From positions 33,906,480 through 33,970,479 of the forward strand of contig OX463842.1 of assembly GCA_949825065.1 (NCBI GenBank): a stretch of 64,000 bases of DNA. Direction: 5' to 3'. The stretch is from Odontocerum albicorne (lineage: Eukaryota; Arthropoda; Insecta; Trichoptera; Odontoceridae). The notes below the pieces were generated by a model, which had not been told where the DNA came from, ran no database searches, and saw only the letters and a program-made list of their open reading frames with translations. Of the stretch, positions 34,001-43,552 are shown one piece after another. The stretch's first letter is position 1, and each line of letters starts with the position of its first letter. The position numbers were made by a program, and so were the translations under genes.

Positions 34001-37000
34001 TGCTGCCATTTGCATGATGGGCGTGATAGCGGAGCAAACAGTCGTGGAACGATTTTTCCCGTGTAGTGGACACCGTTTTACAATAAAAAATTAGTGCAAA
34101 CGTAATTTGGACCAGCGAAAAGGACGAAATATTGATTGATTTTGTAAGAAATAATGAAGCTTTATATAATGTGAAGAGCAAAGACTATGGAAAATCCCAG
34201 TTGAAACAAAATATGAAGAATCAGATTTGGTTCTCATTTCTGGCGGCGTGCCAGGCGGATGCGGCGCAAACGTAATTTAATTTGGAACAGCGAAAATGAC
34301 GAAATATTGATTGATTTTGTAAGAAATAGTGAAACTTTATATAATGTGAAGAGCAAATACTATAGGAAAGCCCAGTTGAAACAAAATATGTGGAATAAAG
34401 TTTCCAACTGACAGTTGTGGGTTCTCATTTCTACCGTCTGGCGGCGCGCCAGCAACACGTCATGTAACGTGCGCTATATAAGGAACCCGTTTCTTAGGAA
34501 ACCGTAGCTTAAGTGTCATTTTTATAAATACCAATAAGAAAATGATCCTTTGAAAAATAAATGTATCTAATTTGAATACTCTTATTTAATAGGATTATGG
34601 TGGTTTTTTTATACTTATGATTTAAGATTTTTTATACTATTGATTTATTATACGATATATATGTTTCTTTCATTTTTATACTAATGATTTATTATACGAT
34701 GTATATGTTTCTTTCATTTTTATACTAATGATTTATTATACAATATATATGTTTCTTTCATTTTTATACTAATGATTTATTATACGATATATATGTTTCT
34801 TTCATTTTTATACTAATGATTTATTATACGATATATATGTTTCTTTCATTTTTATACTAATGATTTATTATACGATATATATGTTTCTTTCATTTTTATA
34901 CTAATGATTTATTATACAATATATATGTTTCTTTCATTTTTATACTAATGATTTATTATACGATACATATGTTTCTTTCATTTTTATACTAATGATTTAT
35001 TATACGATATATATGTTTCTTTCATTTTTATACTAATGATTTATTATACAATATATATGTTTCTTTAATTTTTATACTAATGATTTATTATACGATATAT
35101 ATGTTTCTTTCATTTTTATACTAATGATTTATTATACGATATATATGTTTCTTTCATTTTTATACTAATGATTTATTATACAATATATATGTTTCTTTCA
35201 TTTTTATACTAATGATTTATTATACGATATATATGTTTCTTTCATTTTTATACTAATGATTTATTATACAATATATATGTTTCTTTCATTTTTATACTAA
35301 TGATTTATTATACAATATATATGTTTCTTTCATTTTTATACTAATGATTTATTATACGATATATATGTTTCTTTCATTTTTATACTAATGATTTATTATA
35401 CGATATATATGTTTCTTTCATTTTTATACTAATGATTTATTATACAATATATATGTTTCTTTCATTTTTATACTAATGATTTATTATACAATATATATGT
35501 TTCTTTCATTTTTATACTAATGATTTATTATACGATATATATGTTTCTTTCATTTTTATACTAATGATTTATTATACGATATATATGTTTCTTTCATTTT
35601 TATACTAATGATTTATTATACAATATATATGTTTCTTTCATTTTTATACTAATGATTTATTATACGATATATATGTTTCTTTCATTTTTATACTAATGAT
35701 TTATTATACGATATATATGTTTCTTTCATTTTTATACTAATGATTTATTATACAATATATATGTTTCTTTCATTTTTATACTAATGATTTATTATACGAT
35801 ATATATGTTTCTTTCATTTTTATACTAATGATTTATTATACGATATATATGTTTCTTTCATTTTTATACTAATGATTTATTATACAATATATATGTTTCT
35901 TTCATTTTTATACTAATGATTTATTATACGATATATATGTTTCTTTCATTTTTATACTAATGATTTATTATACGATATATATGTTTCTTTCATTTTTATA
36001 CTAATGATTTATTATACAATATATATGTTTCTTTCATTTTTATACTAATGATTTATTATACGATATATAAGTTTCTTTCATTTTTTATACTAATGATTTA
36101 TTATACGATATATATATATATATATTTCTTTAATTTTTTATTTTGCTTTTATTATTTGTTTTATATAAACTGGGCTTTATAAATTTGAGGTGCATGGCCG
36201 CGCGGTTAAAGGATACCTATGACTTCGGTCACATCTATTATTCTTTAAAAAAAAAAAAATTTAAAAAAATTTAAAAACTACCTGCCTTAGGATGGGCATA
36301 CGCCTAGTTAGGCAGGAGAGTGCTTTAATTGTAATAAAATAAAAATATAAGTTAAGTGATATAATTTTAATTGTGAATATTATTTTAGGTGGTGTTTTGT
36401 CCCAAGAAATGGTTTATAATAATAATCTAGCTCTGTTACCTTGTTACACTCAAATAGTTTCCAATAAGGAAGCCAAAGCAAGAGCACTGCTTGCGATGTA
36501 TGTCAGTGAGTATTCAAACTTTTTCTAATTGTATTTAATAGCATGATTTTGTAATTACTCATTATGAGCTAAGTTTAAAGTATTACTAATATTCAACATT
36601 TTTATTTAATATTTCACAAGACCACATTGTTAATTAGATTTTGCATATCTAACTATGAGCATTTATACATTGGATCCAATGTGTTTTTCTTTCTATTTAT
36701 ATTTAAGATGTCAACAATAAGGCTAAGGAAACAAATACAATTGTCCAATTTAAACTGTTTTTTATAAAGTGTTCTTTTATTATTATTTGCATCATTTTAA
36801 TAGTTCTTCAAATTTGGTCACATGGAGTAGATTTAATTTTTTAACAAAATTTCAATTCAAAAACAAAATTTCATTTAGCACTTATGCTATAATGAAACAG
36901 AGTGAATAGGAATCATTAAATACTATTATCTTTTTTGATTATTGTTTTAAACACATACGAGGGCGGTCCGATAAGTACTTAGCCTCACCGCCCGATGGCA

Positions 37001-40000
37001 CCATTATCGCAAGAGCAATTTTTTATCGCGTAGTACATTCTCGTTGACAGCTACTGTCAAAATTTCAGCCGAATCGGACGCGTAGTTTTGTTTTGACCGC
37101 GTGTGGAAGCGAGCGTGTCCGCGGATTTGAGAAAAATGGAAAAAGAGCAATATCGGTCGGTGATTCGATTCTTGTTTTTGAAAGGGAAATTGCGCAGCGA
37201 AATCAAAGAGCGCTTGGATGTTGTGTACGGTGACTCTTCTCCTTCGATGGCGACCGTCAAAAATTGGTTTAACGAGTGTCAACGTGGTTGCATGTCGGCT
37301 TTTGATGAGCCACGCCCAGATGCCCCGAAAACGGCTACCACGGAGGATAATGTGACAAAAATCCACGATCTCGTATTGGCAGACCGCCGATTGAAGGTGC
37401 GCGAGATAGCTGAGACAGTAGACATCTCAAAAGACCGCGTGGGTCATATCCTGCATGAAGTATTAAGCATGAGAAAGCTGTCGGCGCGATGGGTGCCGCG
37501 TTTGCTCACTCCGGACAACAAGCGCAACCGTGAGACCACTTCAAAGCAGTGTTTGACGATGTTTAAGCGCAATCCGAAAGAGTTTCTGCGTCCTTTCGTG
37601 ACCGTCGTCGAAACATGGATACACTGGTACACACCCGAGACCAAGGAACAGTCGAAACAGTGGACTTCACCCGGTGAACGTGCTCCGAAGAAGGCGAAGA
37701 CTGTCCTATCGGCCGGAAAGGTGACGGCCACCGTTTTCTGGGATTCAAAAGGTGTGATCTACATCGACTTCCTGGAGAAGGGCAAAACGGTCACAGGGCT
37801 CTACTATGCCGAATTATTGGGCCGATTCGACGCCGAATTGCAGAAAAAACGGCCCCATTTGGCGAAGAAAAAAGTGCTCTTCCATCATGACAACGCACCG
37901 GCTCACACCTCCGCCGTCGCCACGGCCAAATTGGTAGAATTAGGCTACGAACTGCTGCCCCATCCACCTTATTCTCCGGATTTGGCCCCGTGCGACTTCT
38001 TTTTGTTTCCAAATTTGAAAAAATCACTCGCCGGGCAGAAATTTGAGTCGAATGAGGAGGTTATCGCTGCCACGGAGGCCTACTTTGCAGACCTCCAGAA
38101 AACGTATTTTTCAGACGGGTTAAAGAAGTTGGAGCATCGCTGGGTCAAGTGTATCGAACTCAAAGGAGATTATGTTGAGAAATAAATCGCCACTTTTCCA
38201 AAATTTTTGTTATTCTTTTGTAGGCTAAGTACTTATCGGCCCACCCTCGTATATTAGGGCAAGTTAATATGTGCTGCATTTCTAACACATCAGATGGATT
38301 TTATTTTTGTATTTCAGGAAAAGTTTTAGTACAATTGAACTTGACTTTACGAAGTAAAAGTGATCAATATAGTGATCCTGCTCTACGTGCTCTATTTCGA
38401 CTTAACAATTACCATTATTTGCTTATGGTAAGAATTATTTTTTCTAAAAATATTAAGATGTCTGGGTTAAAAACATTTTGGATTGATTTAAATATTCTCT
38501 TATGATATTAGAAATTTGTATAAAATGTTACAAAGTTGGTAATTTGTCAACTTTATTTTTTTTCCTTTACGTCATCTGCTAGCACAATAGTTTCCAAAAT
38601 CTGCACCATGGCTCTCCAGGACGCCGAAGCACCTTGGAATATATCAATATTTTCACTAAAATGAGACTTACATAGTCTTTTAATCCGGCCATCGATGTCC
38701 TAATGTGAAGATAGGAAGCGACATCTAACGGACACTGCAATCTACTATTGGTTGAGATATCGGCTAAATTTCACATCAGCAATCGTTTGAAAGACGTGTT
38801 TCATTTAATTTTTTAACCTAATTAACCTAACCACACCAACATAAGTGCAACTGTTCTGTTCTATATTCTGACTGAGTACCATAGAAAAATCCTGATACAT
38901 TAAAGGCGCCATGAACCAAAAAAGTTTGGGAAACACTATGCTAGTACATTATTTCAATATACTTACATCGAGATGCTTTTATATAACGGAACTATCACTG
39001 CACTCTTCCAGTCTTTTGGGCTGTGGTATATTTGAAATATAATTGAGAAATGAATTTGATGGTTATAAAATTAAAAACTTCTCCCAGTTTGCTCTTTTTT
39101 AGAGATCAATCTTTTTACAAGAACAGATTTATGTACATTTAGGTAATTATAATAATTAAATCAAAATAATTTCTTAAATACACACAATTTTATATTTTAG
39201 GGACTTCAAAGGACTCAGCTATTGGAAGTTCTTAAATTATCTGAACCAAATTGTGAGCAAAATTACAGGGAAATGATTCAAGAACACAAAGTCAATTATT
39301 TACAAAGGTATATTTTTTTGTATCAACATGTTATAAATATTATTAGGTTTATTAAAACCAAGGTAGCACTGTTACAGCTACTTTTTAAAATAAAGTAACG
39401 TGCTACCCAAAGAGCGAAAAAGTAGTAACAGCACTATTTTTCAAGTTACTGTAAGGACAAAGTGTGCTACTTGTAGTGTTACTTAACAGTTCTGAATAGT
39501 ATTGTATTATTTTGTGATTGTTGACACTGAAAACTTCTTTTTTAGTTGGAACAAACTTCTGTCTTATATTGCTTTGGGGGATGAAGAGTTGTCTTCCAAG
39601 TTAAAAGATAAGGATCGTGCAGCAATCAAAGAAAAATTTTCTGTAAGTATACAAAGAACAATGTGAAATAAAAAAAGACTAATCTAGTATATCTCATTTT
39701 GTTCTTGAACAAGACAGAACATTTAAAGTTATGGTCGGATTATTTAAAAAAAAATACAAAACTGCCGTGACTTGAGCAAATTTCAGTATTGCACAGTAGT
39801 CTTCATCTCTTGTGTACATTTTACCAATTTATTAATCCACAAAAAAACCCTGAGCAGTAAATTTTGAGTTTTTACTAGAAATTAAATTCCTAAAAAATGC
39901 ATTCTATTCCTAGTGTATATTCTTTTTTAAGCCTATACTAAGTTTTAGGTAATAAATCAATAAAAAAATTATATTTTTATTATAAGATGTAAAAATACAG

Positions 40001-40279
40001 CATTGTCTTTATATTAAATGTTTTTTTTTGTCTATTTTCCAGGCTTTTAACAAGGAAATGGAGGAATGTGCAAAAGTTCAACGAAGCTATTCAATTCCTG
40101 ATCTCGAGTTAAGAGAGTCTCTAAAGAGAGACAATAAAGAGATATTATTACCAAAATACAACTTATTTTATGAAACATATGCTTCAGTGTCGTTTTCCAA
40201 AAATCCCGAGAAATATGTTAAATATAATTCTACCCAAATCGCAGCATTGTTAGATAGATTTTTTGATGTTGCTGCTTAA
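28053..40279 (+). CDS. EXOC7: Exocyst complex component 7 (Exo70), 13 exons, N terminus missing
   Basis: Exo70 is the exocyst subunit that binds PI(4,5)P2 and tethers secretory vesicles to the plasma membrane. Exons: 28053-28127, 28270-28387, 30828-31060, 31138-31202, 32098-32198, 32294-32481, 32805-32984, 33268-33406, 36389-36505, 38318-38427, 39201-39307, 39546-39642, 40043-40279. All phases agree and give 588 residues ending LLDRFFDVAA then TAA. Recognisable stretches are KLSEAQTYFNKNNPHSVELE, KKANKMFLKASQTLE, YLELVMGLHRLMKAEQ, LFRLNNYHYLLMGLQR and the C-terminal KYNLFYETYASVSFSKNPEKY. The GCC ATG in the first listed exon aligns inside the protein, so it is not the start. About 110 N-terminal residues (the coiled-coil part) are absent. 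Exon 3 ends at an atypical donor (gttggt). Intron 8 carries a PIF-like element and a minisatellite. Intron 9 carries a mariner. AATAAA occurs at 40684-40689. Confidence 0.94.
28765..28930 (-). repeat. Dispersed non-coding repeat, copy 3
   Basis: Reverse complement of the 740-1125 family (gactgacctggatgaag, atggcatttcgttgttcctg). It lies in EXOC7 intron 2. Confidence 0.5.
29440..30400 (-). mobile_element. Old mariner/Tc1 relic in EXOC7 intron 2
   Basis: The minus strand carries many stops but keeps blocks such as LVTNHGSTVLTLR, TSHLIQ-like text and SPYRPDMAPCN, where the last catalytic Asp is Asn. The spacing to the preceding Asp is longer than 34, so it may be of the DD41D type. The boundaries are approximate. 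Confidence 0.55.
31690..31995 (-). mobile_element. LINE (RTE-like) 3' fragment
   Basis: Starts with the tail block aaagtaggcagagagaacag and continues like the fragment at 14660-15030 (tcaacatttcttcattcattctc). It lies in EXOC7 intron 4, antisense to the gene. Confidence 0.5.
32620..32760 (+). mobile_element. LINE (RTE-like) 3' tail
   Basis: Contains ggcactctgttctctctgcc and taccccgacagagaaacggc, followed by a TA microsatellite (tatatatatatatgg), the usual tail of the family. It sits in the short intron before EXOC7 exon 7, about 45 bases from its acceptor. Confidence 0.6.
33595..33770 (+). mobile_element. LINE fragment, C-terminal block
   Basis: Translates as KIPYMQKTFGQRSFVY, a shift, then KLFNALPKAIRYIKIYDK, like the final part of CR1/Jockey-type reverse transcriptases. 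An inverted copy is at 17860-17995. Confidence 0.5.
33885..34503 (+). mobile_element. PIF/Harbinger-like non-autonomous element with MADF-like segment
   Basis: The ends are inverted repeats GGTTTCCTAAGAAA, with a second inverted block TATATAGCGCAC just inside each end. The interior translates as WTSEKDEILIDFVRNNEALY and NVKSKDY, resembling the MADF DNA-binding domain of PIF/Harbinger accessory proteins. This segment occurs twice, at about 34089-34213 and 34272-34396. No transposase is present. The target duplication is not clear. Confidence 0.6.
34631..36115 (+). repeat. Minisatellite, 44-bp unit, about 34 copies
   Basis: The unit runs gatatatatgtttctttcat then ttttatactaatgatttattatac. Units are nearly identical. 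The main variant is G or A at the first base (cgatat/caatat). In order the units read GGAGGGAGGAGGAGAAGGAAGGAGGAGGAGGAGG (34 letters). The array is in EXOC7 intron 8 and ends in a TA run at about 36105. Confidence 0.97.
36186..36330 (+). repeat. Second SINE-like family, tRNA-like head
   Basis: Follows the minisatellite. It contains gcatggccgcgcggttaaag and tatgacttcggtcaca, an A/B box pair unlike the family above, then a short A run. It resembles the minus-strand unit at 63135-63240. A degenerate tRNA-derived SINE is the best reading. Confidence 0.4.
36958..38249 (+). mobile_element. Mariner, copy 2, in EXOC7 intron 9
   Basis: 1292 bp between TA at 36956-36957 and 38250-38251. Inverted termini are CGAGGGCGGTCCGATAAGTA and the complementary right end. 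Its right end is 68 bases from the EXOC7 exon 10 acceptor, and it lies in the same orientation as the gene. Confidence 0.95.
37136..38185 (+). CDS. Mariner transposase, full-length open frame lacking one catalytic Asp
   Basis: A 349-residue uninterrupted frame from ATG 37136 (MEKEQYRSVIRFLFLKGKLR) to TAA, the normal mariner length. The paired helix-turn-helix domains, the WVPRLLTP linker, FHHDNAPAHTS and YSPDLAPCDFFLF (D34D) are all present. The first catalytic motif, normally TVDETW, reads TVVETW because codon 37607-37609 is GTC. The sister copy at 26632 has GAC there. GRTS in the linker of the sister is GCMS here. The protein should bind DNA but not cut it. This last statement is inferred from the known need for three acidic residues. 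Confidence 0.95.
   Translation: MEKEQYRSVIRFLFLKGKLRSEIKERLDVVYGDSSPSMATVKNWFNECQRGCMSAFDEPRPDAPKTATTEDNVTKIHDLVLADRRLKVREIAETVDISKDRVGHILHEVLSMRKLSARWVPRLLTPDNKRNRETTSKQCLTMFKRNPKEFLRPFVTVVETWIHWYTPETKEQSKQWTSPGERAPKKAKTVLSAGKVTATVFWDSKGVIYIDFLEKGKTVTGLYYAELLGRFDAELQKKRPHLAKKKVLFHHDNAPAHTSAVATAKLVELGYELLPHPPYSPDLAPCDFFLFPNLKKSLAGQKFESNEEVIAATEAYFADLQKTYFSDGLKKLEHRWVKCIELKGDYVEK
38560..39060 (-). mobile_element. Weak LINE relic in EXOC7 intron 10
   Basis: The minus strand near 38985-39020 reads like LPKDW and VIVPLYK, cognate to TVIVPLYKGKG of the RTE-like element at 46560-48611. The remainder is unrecognised. Confidence 0.3.
39350..39495. repeat. aagtagc-rich dispersed repeat, copy
   Basis: Shares short blocks (aaagtagc, gctactttttca, acagtgctac) with 15930-15990, 17180-17240, 18115-18245 and 25330-25500. 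It may be a MITE family, possibly hAT-like. The ends were not resolved. Confidence 0.35.
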
Positions 40280-43200
40280 TATAATTTTCATTATTTATCT
40301 ATACAAGTAACCCTCAATACACGATTTTTAAATTTGTGATGATTCAAAACAACAGCGGTTTTCTGTGGAAAACCTGTGGTTCCTACACCGCACGTGTCCC
40401 GCCTAATGGCCAGACAAGGGCATAATTCTCGCCAAACTAACAGTGCACTTTTAATATTTAATTAGTTTGCACTACTGTGTAAGGCCACTGATTATGCACA
40501 GTAAATGTTTTACTAAACTCTTGAAACACAATTGATCTACAGTGCATCTTTCGAGCCATTGAGGTCTTTGCTGATGAACTCTGTGAAATTTACCACGAGT
40601 GAGAGAGAGTGAAATGCTATGAATTTTTTTATAAAAATGGCATGCTCAACTAGAAATTTCATTGAGTAAATATAATGTTATGAAATAAATTCAATGAATA
40701 GATTTCTTCTGTTATAGATCTGGGACGACTAGTTTTTGGTATTTTGTACATGTAATTATTTCAATTGTACATTGATTTCTAAACTTCAATATAGTATTAT
40801 TACATATCTTTATTTTTAGGGAACCTAGAACACAATTCATCAACTCAAATTATGTAATTAAGTACATTTTACTCAGAATATTTTTGAGTTCCTTCAGCAT
40901 CCTGGCATAAATTGAGGGTTACTTTTACATAGTTTGTAAAGCTATTTGATATTTATTACAAATACTAAAACCTATAAATTAGCTGAGCTATTAAGTTAAC
41001 TCATTTAAAAGCACTCATATTAAAATAAAATGTAAGTTTACAAACCAGTGTATTAAATATATCTAATAATAAATTAATGGCTGTAATATGGGCAGTTAGC
41101 TTTAATTTAATTAACTGTTCATTTACTCAAAATAAATAAACATTTTTATGACTATGTGGTCTTTATTTCACCCTATATATACAATAATGGTGAAAGAACA
41201 TATAAAGTACATAAAAATTTTCACTTTCATAATAAAAACAAGATATATCACACATAGGCATAAATTGGAGGTGTAATAATTTTTTTTCAGCTCATTGAAA
41301 AGATCACGATAATATATGATTGAGATGCATTGAAAATATTGTCAGGTTCGGTGGATAGCTCATTTATTTTTGATATTTTATGTGATCAATATCAATATTT
41401 ATTTGGTGATAAAACTGTTATATTGACAAATTTTCACATATGTTTACCTTATATTTGAATTTACAAATGTTTATTCATTCTTATAAAATTAATTAGAAAA
41501 TGTCTTCCATATTGGTAAAAAAATTACGATTTTCAAATCTATAAGACTATGTTGTTTTCAAAGTTAAGTTGATGTTTTTTGTGGGAGGCATACGATGCCA
41601 TTGCCAGAACAAAGAAATTGAGAGCTTAGGATTAAACCTCTATCATTGTGGATAGAGAAGTTTCAATTGTCATGGCTGGAATATATGCTGAGTTTGTTGG
41701 AAAAACATTTGTTCAAGTTAAAGTAGTTTTAGAGCTACAGACCCAATCATCGCAGGACAAGGGTTATAAGATGATGAATAAAAGGTAGTGTAATCTCTGA
41801 CTTTTATATATTTCGTTAAATTTGCACAAATCCACTTATGAGGAAAATAGGAATTCATTTCTTTCAAAAATTACCCATTTGGTTGATTTTTGAAAATTGG
41901 TCAACTGGTCAAATTGGTCTGTTTTCCTGTTTTTTTTATTATAATGTGTTAAGAATCTTGAAAATAAACTATAATGTATGTACATTTTTTAAGCTTGTTA
42001 GTGAGCATTATTATATATGTTTGAGCGAGCATTATTATTTATAGTGTAATCTACGATTGTGTTTTTTGTGTGAATTTTTATAGTGTGTTTCATTTTCATC
42101 CAACTACATCGTAAACATAATTTTACTAATAATATAACGCTGGTGTATCTTATGTGATAATAATTTTTAGTTTACTAACTTATATTTTTTGTGTACATTT
42201 AATATTTATCAAGTGTGAACTTTTCTAGTGACCATTATTGACTGCACATAATTTTATAAAAAACTTTCCAATATGAATGATTCAATGACAGAAGAAATCG
42301 AGGGAACTATAATAAAAACATAGGATCCATATTTTCGTAATGATATGGTAATTTTTTCAATAAACTCTGCTAGAAAAAGTATCAAATGGTAGAAAAAAGT
42401 ATTTTTTTCATCTTTTAGACATTTGTTTACAAAATGCTCATGTTTTATACCAACAAAAACCAAGACAAAACCTATATCTGCCTGATTTCCAACTAAATTT
42501 CCTTAAGCGATTGATTGAAAACTATATCACTAAATCACAAACAAATTGAAAAGAAAAATGCCTTTACGATCAAGATGAGAGAAACTTTTGGAGAAAATAC
42601 CTCAAAGTAGAAAAAAACCCAATATGACAAGAAAATATGTCATGCCTGCTTCAACACTTTTAAAGGTGAAAGAAAATGTAAAGATATTTTTGGAAACAGT
42701 GGGATATTTTTTGTTTAAAGTGTTTCATACGGAGGAAGAATATTAGAAATATTTAAATTTGGACTACTAATACATGTATGGACAAAGATGTTATATTTTT
42801 AGTTATCAAAACCTAAATAATATTATACTTGCGAACATTTTGTTAAATTTTGTGGTGAAGTGGAAACCCTAATTGCCATTCCAGTTGTTTTTTTTTTTAA
42901 ATTACTAGGGAAAAAATCTTCCATTTGACTTAAAAACTTATAAAATGTAAGTTATTGTAATTTTTTATGCATAAAACACTTTTTTGTATTGTTGAATTTC
43001 TTGGCTTGGAAGGGCATTATATATGTATAGAGCTGGGTAGACTTAGGGTTAAGATACAAGTAGAAGAAAGTGATAATGACGAACATACTAAACACAACTT
43101 ATTCACACCAACATCATGTTGTTAAGCTGGGGCACATCTCTCAAATTCAAGGCTTAGAACTGTTTCAATGTTTTATAATGCTTAAATATCTTTAAAGTAG

Positions 43201-43552
43201 ATCACTGTTAGGTTTGCATTTGAAAAGTAGATCTTCCTAAAAAAATGGGCACCACTGGTACGAGTATATACGAATAAGTAACCTATACCTTGGAAGGCAT
43301 CACTGGTATATACGAATAAGTAATACAATTGAAACGGTAAATTCAAAAGAGCAAATATCAAGTTTATTGATAGGAATATAAATGTAGCATAGAAGTTGAT
43401 ATAAATATTACATAGAGGAAATTTTGATTATGTATATTTCATTAGTAAAAATACAAATATTTTTTATGGCATATAAAAATCATAAATCAACTCAATTAGA
43501 CCACAGAACACACTGATGTAAACTCATATACAAAATATCTTTAGTTTTATTT
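40280..43552. other. Convergent intergenic region EXOC7-ICE2
   Basis: EXOC7 3' UTR with several AATAAA (40684, 41131 region), then AT-rich sequence. 41580-41800 resembles a decayed LINE, and 42240-42640 has short ORF scraps (LYLPDFQLNFLKRLIENYIT) of possible piggyBac origin. No host gene was recognised. Confidence 0.45.
43546..43551 (-). terminator. AATAAA one base after the ICE2 stop codon
   Basis: On the minus strand the TGA (43555-43553) is followed by one A and then AATAAA. If used, the 3' UTR would be only about 20-30 bases long. A more distal signal may be the real one. Confidence 0.3.

Noticed and set aside
34631..36115. CRISPR-like array
   Set aside because: The 44-bp units are contiguous with no unique spacers and the context is a eukaryotic intron. 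It is a minisatellite.
37004..38027. Minus-strand open frames within the mariner at 36958-38249
   Set aside because: Shadows of the transposase reading frame. The matching minus frames of the sister copy at 26632 show the same pattern.
42240..42640. Possible piggyBac C-terminal remnant
   Set aside because: Only one short stretch looks family-like. No termini, no TTAA pair and no catalytic motif could be placed.
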